Notes under the pieces: model-generated | What the model was told of the DNA's origin: nothing | Database searches by the model: none | The model's input: the letters and a program-made list of their open reading frames with translations, nothing else | Source: Hydrogenophaga sp. | GTDB taxonomy: Bacteria; Pseudomonadota; Gammaproteobacteria; Burkholderiales; Burkholderiaceae | Direction of reading: 5' to 3' | Length of the DNA stretch: 9,543 nucleotides | Assembly (NCBI GenBank): GCA_025458545.1 | Contig: JALOSH010000065.1 | Span: 1-9,543 of the forward strand | Position numbers and translations under genes: made by a program | Shown here: positions 1 to 8,463 of the stretch, one piece after another | Position numbering within the stretch: the first letter of the stretch is position 1 | Layout: the number at the start of each line of letters is the position of its first letter

Positions 1-136
1 CGACAACACCGATCGGCTGCAGATCAACGCGCAAAACTGTGTGCACTGCAAGACCTGCGACATCAAGGACCCGACGCAGAACATCGTCTGGGTCACGCCA
101 GAAGGCGGCGGCGGGCCGAACTACGCCGGCATGTGA
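1..136 (+). CDS. Electron transfer flavoprotein-ubiquinone oxidoreductase, C-terminal fragment
   Basis: This is the last 44 codons of a gene entering from the left edge (first full codon at position 2, TGA at 134-136). The fragment shows the ETF-QO C-terminal ferredoxin-like signature: residues [17 protein letters not shown] give Cys-x2-Cys-x2-Cys (fragment residues 13, 16, 19), followed by [19 protein letters not shown], the usual end of this family. The family's fourth cluster cysteine lies upstream, outside the window. By family knowledge the enzyme is a membrane-associated FAD and 4Fe-4S protein that passes electrons from reduced ETF (from acyl-CoA and other dehydrogenases) to ubiquinone. 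The stop overlaps the next start by one base (TGATG), so the two genes are probably co-transcribed and translationally coupled. The identification rests only on the C-terminus, but that part is very distinctive. Confidence 0.93.
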   Translation, partial: DNTDRLQINAQNCVHCKTCDIKDPTQNIVWVTPEGGGGPNYAGM

Positions 137-669
137 TGCGGCCGGCGCTGCATCCCGACCTGATCCAACGACTGGAATATCTGGCCTCCGGCCCGCGCCG
201 GCTGCTCGGCGTGGTGGGGCCGCCGGGTGCGGGCAAGTCCACCCTGGCGTCGCTCATGGCCCTGGCATTGGGCCAGCGCGCCCAAGCCGTGCCCATGGAC
301 GGCTACCACCTCGCGCAGGTCGAGCTGGAACGCCTCGGTCGGGCCCACCGCAAGGGCGCACCCGACACCTTTGACGCAGCGGGCTACGCGGCGCTGTTGC
401 AGCGGCTGCGCGCACAAACTGGCGCTGATGTGATCTACGCACCCGACTTCCGGCGCGAAATCGAAGAACCGGTGGCCGGTGCACTGCCCGTGTTCGCCCA
501 GACGCCGCTGGTCATCACCGAAGGCAACTACCTGCTGCTGGACGACGAACCGGCCTGGGCGCCCGTGGCAGGACTGCTGGACGAAGTCGCCAGCGCGCAC
601 CGCACCAGCCGCACCGTGTGCTGGAATGAAGCGCAGGGGCAATTCGAGTTCTGCGCGGCTCCCGGCTAG
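136..669 (+). CDS. P-loop nucleoside/nucleotide kinase-like protein, C-terminus apparently truncated and replaced
   Basis: The predicted 177-residue protein starts at the ATG that overlaps the upstream TGA; a GTG three bases earlier (133) is also possible. Residues 28-35 are a textbook Walker A P-loop (GPPGAGKS). Residues 54-58 (MDGYH) match the acidic substrate-side motif of uridine-kinase/pantothenate-kinase-like proteins. Further on come APDFRREIEEP and ITEGNYLLL, both typical of the 'nucleoside/nucleotide kinase family' (YggC/FrcK-like P-loop proteins). The match stops after LLDEV (to residue 151). The family normally continues with a further 50-70 residues holding the Arg-rich lid. Here only 26 unrelated residues follow (ASAHRTSRTVCWNEAQ and on) before TAG at 667-669. 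I infer a deletion fusing the gene to other DNA, so phosphotransfer activity is doubtful. The substrate is unknown. The stop codon also forms part of the likely gcv promoter. Confidence 0.8.
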   Translation: MRPALHPDLIQRLEYLASGPRRLLGVVGPPGAGKSTLASLMALALGQRAQAVPMDGYHLAQVELERLGRAHRKGAPDTFDAAGYAALLQRLRAQTGADVIYAPDFRREIEEPVAGALPVFAQTPLVITEGNYLLLDDEPAWAPVAGLLDEVASAHRTSRTVCWNEAQGQFEFCAAPG

Positions 670-672
670 AAT
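643..672 (+). promoter_or_regulatory. Likely sigma70-type promoter of the gcv operon
   Basis: TAGAAT at 667-672 matches the -10 consensus TATAAT at five of six positions and ends 8 bases before the first aptamer, so transcription would start about where the riboswitch begins. A weak -35 candidate (TTCGAG, 643-648) lies 18 bases upstream. The first three bases of the -10 are the stop codon of the kinase-like gene. The same hexamer precedes the second glycine aptamer at the right edge, which strengthens the call. The start site is inferred, not shown. Confidence 0.5.
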
Positions 673-680
673 CTTCCATT

Positions 681-891
681 GTCAGGAGAGAAACTGGGTG
701 CCCTGCGCCCGGTTCGCCGAAGGCGCAGGCGGTCGCACACACGACCCTGAACGCTCAGGCAAAAGGACTGGCAACCACTGCTCGCAAGGGCGGTGTCCCC
801 CACTGGAGAGAGGCGGTCTTCAAGACCGTCCACCGAAGGAGCAAGTGCGGCATCGCCCGCGCGAATCTCTCAGGTAAAGCGGACAGGGGGG
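681..891 (+). promoter_or_regulatory. Tandem glycine riboswitch (two aptamers) upstream of gcvT
   Basis: Two glycine aptamers lie in series. Aptamer 1 (about 681-768) has AGGAGAG at 684-690, GCCGAAGGCGCAGG at 716-729 and CGCTCAGGCAAAAGGAC at 752-768, with P1 ends GTC (681-683) and GAC (766-768). A linker of about 28 bases follows. Aptamer 2 (about 797-891) has TGGAGAG at 804-810, a hairpin CGGTC-TTCAA-GACCG at 814-828, CCGAAGGAGCAA at 833-844 and TCTCTCAGG at 866-874. Its P1 can form from CTG (803-805) with CAG (884-886) plus CCCCC with GGGGG. These are the conserved cores of the gcvT-type glycine riboswitch. The family usually acts as an ON switch for glycine cleavage genes, and the position upstream of gcvT fits that. 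Aptamer 2 departs slightly from consensus at 875-883 (TAAAGCGGA where CAAAAGGA is usual). Confidence 0.95.
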
Positions 892-963
892 CAGCACACG
901 GATGCACCGTGTCGTCGCTGTGGTCCCGCGCCACGGCATCTGCCCCACCACCGAGGTCCGCCC
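879..963 (+). promoter_or_regulatory. Putative expression platform and ribosome-binding region of gcvT
   Basis: Between aptamer 2 and the gcvT start several helices can form. GGGGCAG (888-894) can pair with CTGCCCC (940-946), enclosing a hairpin ACACGG-ATGCA-CCGTGT (896-912). There is no T-run after these stems, so control by intrinsic termination is not evident. GCGGAC (879-884), inside the 3' conserved part of aptamer 2, is an exact complement of GTCCGC (956-961), which overlaps the end of the Shine-Dalgarno GAGG (953-956) and the spacer to the GTG start. This would allow ligand-dependent release of the ribosome site. The pairing is seen in the sequence; its use as the switch is inference. 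Confidence 0.4.
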
Positions 964-2157
964 GTGTCCGCTCCAACCGATTCCGCTGCCCTGCTCCAGA
1001 CACCACTGAACGCACTGCACCTTGAACTGGGCGCGCGCATGGTGCCCTTTGCCGGCTACAGCCTGCCGGTGCAATACCCGAGCGGCCTGGTCACCGAGCA
1101 CCACCACACCCGCAACGCCGCCGGGCTGTTTGACGTCTCCCACATGGGGCAGCTCACCCTGTCCGGACCGGACGCCGCCGCCGCTTTCGAATCGCTGATG
1201 CCGGTGGATGTGATCGGTCTGGGTGTGAACAAGCAGCGCTACGGGCTGCTGCTCAACGACGAGGGCGGCATCATCGACGACCTGATGTTCGTGAACCGGG
1301 GCGGCGCGAGCGCCCCCTTGGGGGGCAGCGAACCACAAGAAGTGGGGAAGCGTGGGGGTCAGGAGATCTTCGTGATCGTCAACGGCGCCTGCAAACACGG
1401 CGACCTGGCCCACATCGTCGAACGCATCGGCGGCCGCTGCACCGTCACCCCGCAGTTCGACCGCGCCCTGCTGGCGCTGCAAGGCCCGCAAGCCGTGACC
1501 GCGCTGGCACGGCTGCTGCCCGGCGTGGAAAAGCTGGTGTTCATGACCGGCATGCCCAACATCTGGAACGGCGCAGATCTGTACGTCACCCGCAGCGGCT
1601 ACACCGGCGAAGACGGTTTCGAAATCTCCGTGCCCGCCGCCAGCGCCGATGCGTTCGCCCGCGCGCTGCTGGCGCAACCCGAGGTCAAGCCCATCGGCCT
1701 GGGCGCGCGCAATTCGCTGCGCCTGGAAGCTGGCCTGTGCCTTTATGGCAACGACATTGACTCCACCACCACGCCGGTCGAGGCCGCGCTGAACTGGGCC
1801 ATGCAGAAGGTTCGCCGCACCGGCGGGGAACGGGCCGGCGGATTTCCGGGCGCGCAGCGCGTGCTGGGCCAGCTCGATGGCTCGGTCGCGGTGACCTGCA
1901 AACGGGTCGGCCTGGTGGCGCTGGAGCGCGTGCCGGTGCGTGAACACGTCGAGCTGCAGAGTCCTGACGGCGCGAAGATCGGCGAAGTCACCAGCGGCCT
2001 GCTCTGCCCCACGATAGACAAACCGGTCGCCATCGGCTACGTCACACCCGAATTCGCCGCCACAGGCTCGCGGATCAACGCCATCGTGCGCGGCAAGGCG
2101 GTGCCGATGGAAGTGGCGCCGATGCCTTTCGTCCCGAACCGATATCACAGGGGATGA
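964..2157 (+). CDS. gcvT: Glycine cleavage system T-protein (aminomethyltransferase)
   Basis: GcvT takes the aminomethyl group from lipoyl-GcvH and, with tetrahydrofolate, releases ammonia and makes 5,10-methylene-THF in the cytosol. I choose GTG at 964: GAGG at 953-956 sits 7 bases upstream, and the protein then begins MSAPTDSAALLQTPLNALH, as the family does. The frame stays open back to 793, but that part would translate aptamer 2. The 397-residue product carries GARMVPFAGYSLPVQY, FDVSHMGQ, GGIIDDLMF (Asp105/106, the folate-contacting region), SGYTGEDGFEIS, LCLYGNDID and a C-terminal MPFVPNRYHRG. Residue 250 is Asn in GARNSLRLEAG, where E. coli GcvT has Asp. Residues 115-133 are a 19-residue insert from a repeat-like element (1306-1362), falling in a loop between DDLMFVNRGG and EIFVIVNG; without it the length would be 378, near the family norm (E. 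coli 364). The frame is intact, so the gene is probably functional. Confidence 0.95.
   Translation: MSAPTDSAALLQTPLNALHLELGARMVPFAGYSLPVQYPSGLVTEHHHTRNAAGLFDVSHMGQLTLSGPDAAAAFESLMPVDVIGLGVNKQRYGLLLNDEGGIIDDLMFVNRGGASAPLGGSEPQEVGKRGGQEIFVIVNGACKHGDLAHIVERIGGRCTVTPQFDRALLALQGPQAVTALARLLPGVEKLVFMTGMPNIWNGADLYVTRSGYTGEDGFEISVPAASADAFARALLAQPEVKPIGLGARNSLRLEAGLCLYGNDIDSTTTPVEAALNWAMQKVRRTGGERAGGFPGAQRVLGQLDGSVAVTCKRVGLVALERVPVREHVELQSPDGAKIGEVTSGLLCPTIDKPVAIGYVTPEFAATGSRINAIVRGKAVPMEVAPMPFVPNRYHRG
1306..1362 (+). repeat. 57-bp repeat-like element inserted in frame within gcvT
   Basis: Relative to the usual GcvT sequence there are 19 extra codons, exactly 57 bases, so the reading frame is kept. 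The segment has a near-palindromic C/G core (GCCCCCTTGGGGGGC, 1312-1326), a small hairpin CCAC-AAGAA-GTGG (1333-1345) and ends GAAGCGTGGGGGTCA. It encodes a Gly/Pro/Ser-rich peptide (ASAPLGGSEPQEVGKRGGQ) unlike the T-protein around it. From memory, closely similar strings occur as dispersed, mostly intergenic repeats in Comamonadaceae genomes; I could not check this. The exact boundaries are uncertain by a few bases. Confidence 0.7.
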
Positions 2158-2222
2158 CCCCCTGCGCCGCTCCGCGGCTTCCCCCTGGAAGGGGGACGCC
2201 ACCAGCAGCCCGGCAAAGCCGG
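2158..2222 (+). repeat. Intergenic hairpin repeat between gcvT and gcvH
   Basis: Directly after the gcvT stop there is a run of stem-loops: CCGC-TC-GCGG-like pairing around 2167-2177, TCCCCC-TGGAA-GGGGGA (2180-2196), then CCGGC-AAA-GCCGG (2210-2222). No T-run follows, so it is not an intrinsic terminator. Read on the - strand, the first part gives the peptide-like string SPFQGEAAERRRG, which I recall as a frequent by-product of a dispersed repeat in Comamonadaceae. It may stabilise the upstream mRNA or set the stoichiometry of gcvT against gcvH, but that is inference. The remaining 2223-2270 bases show nothing I recognise before the gcvH ribosome site. Confidence 0.6.
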
Positions 2223-2285
2223 TTCTGCGGTAGCCCGCGAAACAGATAAGTTGCCCTCGTTTTCTCTTTTCACCAGGAGCCCACC

Positions 2286-2657
2286 ATGACCACCAAGTAC
2301 ACCGAAGACCACGAATGGATCACCGTTGACGGCGGCATCGCCACCGTCGGCATCACCCACCACGCGCAGGATGCGCTGGGCGACGTGGTGTTTGTGGATT
2401 TGCCCGAAGTCGGCAAGACCTTTGCCCAGAAGGAAGTGGCTGGCGTGGTCGAGTCCGTCAAGGCAGCGGCCGACGTGTACATGCCCATCAGCGGCGAGAT
2501 CACCGAGGTCAACGAAGCGCTGCGCGCCGATCCTTCGCTGGCCAACAGCGATCCGCTGAACAGCGGCTGGTTCTTCAAGGTCAAGCTCAGCGACGCCTCG
2601 CAGGTCGACGCCCTGCTGGACGCCACCGCCTACGACGCCTTTTCCAAAGCCGCCTGA
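2286..2657 (+). CDS. gcvH: Glycine cleavage system H-protein (lipoyl carrier)
   Basis: This small carrier shuttles the aminomethyl intermediate from GcvP to GcvT and then its dihydrolipoyl arm to the L-protein for reoxidation. The 123-residue length is normal for the family (E. coli 129). The N-terminus KYTEDHEWI, then [23 protein letters not shown], and the lipoylation motif [13 protein letters not shown] place the lipoyl-lysine at Lys59. The C-terminal part has [11 protein letters not shown]. The start ATG is well supported by AGGAG at 2275-2279 with a 6-base spacer. It lies 128 bases after gcvT, a gap mostly filled by a hairpin repeat, and 32 bases before gcvP. All key residues look intact. 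Confidence 0.98.
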   Translation: MTTKYTEDHEWITVDGGIATVGITHHAQDALGDVVFVDLPEVGKTFAQKEVAGVVESVKAAADVYMPISGEITEVNEALRADPSLANSDPLNSGWFFKVKLSDASQVDALLDATAYDAFSKAA

Positions 2658-2689
2658 CCGTTCCGAACACAACCGCCGAGAGCCCCACC

Positions 2690-5578
<2,889 letters not shown>

Positions 5579-5599
5579 TCGGCTGGACCTGCCCAAGAC

Positions 5600-5633
5600 A
5601 GCGCCGGAGAGGCCACTCTCCGGCGCTTTTTTT
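5600..5633 (+). terminator. Rho-independent terminator of the gcvTHP operon
   Basis: An 11-bp perfect stem AGCGCCGGAGA (5600-5610) and TCTCCGGCGCT (5617-5627) closes a 6-base loop (GGCCAC) and runs into seven T residues (5627-5633). It begins 22 bases after the gcvP stop. The T-run overlaps the stop codon (5632-5634) of the convergent TRIC gene. On the other strand the hairpin lacks a good T-run, so it should act mainly in the + direction. Confidence 0.95.
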
Positions 5634-6264
5634 ATGGCGGAGGCAGGCGCCAGCTCGGCAACTGCCAGTCGAAGGCGATGGCCAGCAGGCGGCTGCCGGT
5701 CGCCACGGCGATGCCCGCCACACTGGCCAGCTCGGAACCCAGGCCCCAGGCCACCAGCCCCAGAAAACACACACTGCCCGCCACCGCGCACAGGGCATAA
5801 GGCCGGTGGTCCTGGTACACCTTGGGCACTTCGTTGCACAACACGTCGCGCGCGACGCCACCCAGAATGGCCGTCATCGCCCCCATGAGCACACTCACCG
5901 CCGGTGACATGCCCGCCGCCGCCGCGATGCTGGTGCCCGAGATCGCGAACAGCCCCAGGCCAAACGCGTCGGCCCATTCCATCAGCCGTGCGCCCGCGTC
6001 CTGGAGCGCTGCCCTGAGCCACCACGGCGCAGTCACCACCATCGCGAACACCAGCCACAGGTAGGCCTCGTGCTCGATCCAGAACAGCGGTCGCCGCTCA
6101 AGGAGGATGTCGCGCACGGTGCCGCCGGCGAAGGCGCTGACGAAGGCGACCGAGAACACGCCCACCACGTCCATGCGTTTGCGCATGGCCTCGATGAGAC
6201 CGGACAGGGCGAAGGCCACGGTGCCGCCCACTTCAATCGCGATCAACAGCGTGGTGAGTTTCAT
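5632..6264 (-). CDS. TRIC/UPF0126 family membrane channel protein (YadS-like)
   Basis: The 210-residue protein is strongly hydrophobic with about seven predicted membrane spans. It has the two-fold repeat of the UPF0126/TRIC family. Repeat 1 has EVGGTVAFALSGLIEAMRKRMDVVG and ends AFAGGTVRDILL (GGTVRD at residues 47-52). Repeat 2 has ADAFGLGLFAISGT and ends AILGGVARDVL (GGVARD at 135-140). Structural work on bacterial TRIC homologues shows homotrimeric cation channels in the inner membrane; the physiological role in bacteria is unclear. ATG (6264-6262) overlaps the TGA of the upstream LysR gene as ATGA, so translation is likely coupled. The stop abuts the gcv terminator. The start fits the family, whose members begin a few residues before the first span. 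Confidence 0.92.
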   Translation of the reverse strand: MKLTTLLIAIEVGGTVAFALSGLIEAMRKRMDVVGVFSVAFVSAFAGGTVRDILLERRPLFWIEHEAYLWLVFAMVVTAPWWLRAALQDAGARLMEWADAFGLGLFAISGTSIAAAAGMSPAVSVLMGAMTAILGGVARDVLCNEVPKVYQDHRPYALCAVAGSVCFLGLVAWGLGSELASVAGIAVATGSRLLAIAFDWQLPSWRLPPP

Positions 6265-7157
6265 GCGGCCCCATTCTGAATCACCCAGTGGGTCAACCAT
6301 TCGCGCAGGATGCGCAAGGCAGGCGCCTCCTGGCGCTGCCCGAGCGTGACCAGGCCAAAGCGCGCCGTGGCGTCCAGCGGCGGCGCCAGGTCCAGTGGCA
6401 CCAGGCCCTGGGCGGCGGCGTTGGCGGTCAACACGATGGCGTTGCCGCGCCGGGCCACCTCCACGATGGTCAGCGTTTCGTCGCTGCGCAGGGTCACCAT
6501 GTTGTCCGGGTTGGCCTGCGGGCCGTAGCGGCTGATCAGCAGTCGCGCCACCTCGTCGCTCAGCGGTGTCGATGCGACCGGGAACGCCAGCACCTCGTCG
6601 ATGCCCACTGGCTGGCCGCGCTGCGCCAGCGGGTGCCCGGGCCGCACCAGAAAACCCGCCGCCAGCTCGAAGGTGTGGGCCACCTGCAAATCGGCCGCTG
6701 GGCGCAGCGAACGCACATCCACCACCGCGGCATCCAGGTGCTGGTCGCGCAGTTCGTCGATCAGCACCGCCGTGTTGCCGCGCGAGACCTGCAGGTGCAG
6801 CTTCGGGTGGTGCTCGGCCATGTGCAGCATCAGCGGCGCCGACAGCAGCGCACCGGGCCCCGAACTCAGGCCGATCCGCAGCGTGCCCATCAGGCCCGCA
6901 TGCAGTCCTTTGCCGGTCTGCTTCAAGGCCTCGGCGTCGGCCACCAGGCGGCGTGCGCGCTGCAGCGCCTCGATGCCCAACGGGGTGAGCGCAATGCGTC
7001 GGCCCAGCCGGTCGAACAGGCGTCCGCCCAGCTCGTCTTCCAGCGCCTGAATGCTGCGGGTGAGCGCGGGCTGCGTGACGTACAGGGCCTTGGACGCCTG
7101 CACAAACGAGGCCAGTTCGGCCAGCACCACGAAGTGCCTCAGTTGCACCAGCGTCAT
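6261..7157 (-). CDS. LysR-family transcriptional regulator
   Basis: The 298-residue length is standard for LysR-type regulators. The N-terminal winged helix-turn-helix is clear: LRHFVVLAELASFVQASKAL, then VTQPALTRSIQALEDELGGRLFDRLGRRIALTPLG (through about residue 60). It is followed by the linker helix and a type-2 periplasmic-binding-like effector domain, with RIGLSSGPGALL starting the first lobe. The start is well supported on the - strand by GGAGG (7168-7164) 6 bases before ATG. It is transcribed divergently from the amidohydrolase gene, the classic arrangement for a LysR regulator and its target, and overlaps the TRIC gene by 4 bp downstream. The effector is unknown; the divergent enzyme suggests an acyl-amino acid, its product, or a related aromatic acid (inference). 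Confidence 0.95.
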   Translation of the reverse strand: MTLVQLRHFVVLAELASFVQASKALYVTQPALTRSIQALEDELGGRLFDRLGRRIALTPLGIEALQRARRLVADAEALKQTGKGLHAGLMGTLRIGLSSGPGALLSAPLMLHMAEHHPKLHLQVSRGNTAVLIDELRDQHLDAAVVDVRSLRPAADLQVAHTFELAAGFLVRPGHPLAQRGQPVGIDEVLAFPVASTPLSDEVARLLISRYGPQANPDNMVTLRSDETLTIVEVARRGNAIVLTANAAAQGLVPLDLAPPLDATARFGLVTLGQRQEAPALRILREWLTHWVIQNGAA

Positions 7158-7263
7158 CTAAAACCTCCATTCAAACTCATGGGTAATTGCATATCAATGC
7201 ATTGGACTTTAATTCAACAGCTTCCTAACATGCAACAAAGTTCATGTTTCAGGAGTGTTTTGC
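7158..7263. promoter_or_regulatory. Divergent promoter/operator region between LysR gene and amidohydrolase gene
   Basis: This 106-bp stretch is visibly more AT-rich than its surroundings. It holds a perfect 10-bp palindrome CAATGCATTG (7195-7204), an overlapping dyad TGCAT-N4-ATGCA (7188-7201), and a second imperfect dyad CATGCAAC-AAA-GTT-CATG (7229-7246). LysR regulators usually bind such interrupted dyads between divergent genes. A possible + strand promoter is TTGGAC (7202-7207) with TAACAT (7226-7231), spacer 18; it is weak, as expected for an activator-dependent promoter. Ribosome sites lie at both ends: GGAGG for the LysR gene and AGGAG (7251-7255) for the amidohydrolase. Confidence 0.55.
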
Positions 7264-8439
7264 ATGGATCGCCTCAGTGATGCCGCCGTCGAACAGTTCA
7301 TCGCCATCCGCCGCGACATCCATCGCCATCCGGAGCTGGCTTTCAACGAGCGCCGCACCGCAGCGCTGGTAGCGGCACAACTGGGCGCATGGGGTTACCA
7401 GGTCACGACCGGCCTGGGCGGCACCGGCGTGGTGGGGCAACTCCAGCGCGGCACCTCGGCACGGTCCATCGGCCTGCGCGCCGACATGGACGCGCTGCCG
7501 GTTGCCGAAGCCACCGGCGCGACCTGGGCGAGCTGCGAACACGGCGTGATGCACGCCTGCGGCCACGACGGCCACACCGCCATGCTGTTGGCCGCCGCGC
7601 AGCACCTGGCCCAGCATGGGCGCTTTGACGGCACGCTGAACCTGATCTTCCAGCCCGCCGAAGAGGGCGGCGGCGGCGCGCTGAAGATGATGGAAGACGG
7701 CCTGTTCCAGCGCTTCCCCTGCGACGCCATCTTTGCCATGCACAACATGCCAGGGTATCCGCAAGGGCAGCTGGTGTTTCGCAGCGGGCCCACCATGGCC
7801 TCGTCGGACTACGCCACCGTCACCTTGCACGGCCAGGGCGGCCACGGCGCCATGCCGCACAAGGCGACCGATGTGGTGGTGGCCGCCGCGTCGCTGATCA
7901 TGGCGCTGCAGACGGTGGTCTCTCGCCATGTCGACCCGTTGCAACCGGCAGTGGTCACCATCGGGGCGGTCCATGCAGGCAACGCCAACAACGTGATCCC
8001 CGCCGAAGCGCGGCTGGAGATCAGCGTGCGTGCCCTCGATCCCTGGGTGCGTGTCGACATGGAGCAGCGCATCCGCGAGCTGGTGCAGCTGCAGGCGCAG
8101 AGCTTCGGCGTGCGCGCCGAGATCGCCTGGCGGCCCGGCTATGCGGTGCTGGTCAACGACGCTGAGCAGACCGCCCGCGCGCTGGCGGTGGCACAGCGGC
8201 ACTTCCCCGCCGCGCAGGTCAACCCGCAGGGCGCCTTGCTGACCGGCAGCGAAGACTTCGCCTTCATGCTCGAACGGGTGCCCGGCTGCTACCTGTTCAT
8301 CGGCAACGGCGTCGATGGCGAACCGGGCGCATGCATGGTGCACAACCCGGCCTACGACTTCAACGACCTGAACATCGCGCCCGGCGCGGCCTACTGGATC
8401 GCGCTGGTCAACGAACTGCTTTCCCCCACCCACCCCTGA
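7264..8439 (+). CDS. M20D family amidohydrolase (hippurate hydrolase / N-acyl-amino acid hydrolase type)
   Basis: This is a cytosolic (no signal peptide) metal-dependent amidohydrolase that cleaves the amide bond of an N-acyl amino acid or similar compound. I choose ATG 7264, with AGGAG at 7251-7255 and an 8-base spacer; an in-frame GTG at 7255 lies inside that ribosome site. The 391-residue product begins IRRDIHRHPELAFNE, then GLRADMDALPVAE. All expected binuclear metal ligands are present: Cys99 and His101 in HACGHDGH, Glu134 in PAEEGGGGAL, His160 in MHNMPG and His360 in VHNPAYDFND. The region around GQGGHGAMPH belongs to the lid/dimerisation domain, and GSEDFAFML precedes the last ligand. 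The exact substrate cannot be told from sequence. It lies 24 bases before a Bug binding-protein gene and is probably in one operon with it under the divergent LysR regulator. Confidence 0.93.
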   Translation: MDRLSDAAVEQFIAIRRDIHRHPELAFNERRTAALVAAQLGAWGYQVTTGLGGTGVVGQLQRGTSARSIGLRADMDALPVAEATGATWASCEHGVMHACGHDGHTAMLLAAAQHLAQHGRFDGTLNLIFQPAEEGGGGALKMMEDGLFQRFPCDAIFAMHNMPGYPQGQLVFRSGPTMASSDYATVTLHGQGGHGAMPHKATDVVVAAASLIMALQTVVSRHVDPLQPAVVTIGAVHAGNANNVIPAEARLEISVRALDPWVRVDMEQRIRELVQLQAQSFGVRAEIAWRPGYAVLVNDAEQTARALAVAQRHFPAAQVNPQGALLTGSEDFAFMLERVPGCYLFIGNGVDGEPGACMVHNPAYDFNDLNIAPGAAYWIALVNELLSPTHP

Positions 8440-8463
8440 GTCCACACCCGAGGAGACAACCCC

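Noticed and set aside
793..963. In-frame upstream extension of gcvT starting at 793
   Set aside because: The frame is open, but this stretch is riboswitch aptamer 2 and its leader. GcvT homology begins after the GTG at 964, which has a well-spaced GAGG; the extension would translate structured RNA.
1801..1862. Gly/Arg-rich stretch in gcvT (VRRTGGERAGGFPGAQRV) as a second repeat insertion
   Set aside because: It corresponds to a normal GcvT segment (QKxRRTGGxRAGGFPG) and no extra length is needed to align it.
820..2202. A 460-codon open frame on the - strand opposite gcvT
   Set aside because: It is antisense to gcvT and spans the riboswitch. Its start (SPFQGEAAERRRG) is just the intergenic repeat read as protein.
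2158..2222. Intrinsic terminator between gcvT and gcvH
   Set aside because: The stems are GC-rich but none is followed by a T-run, and gcvH and gcvP have no clear promoter of their own. Treated as a repeat.
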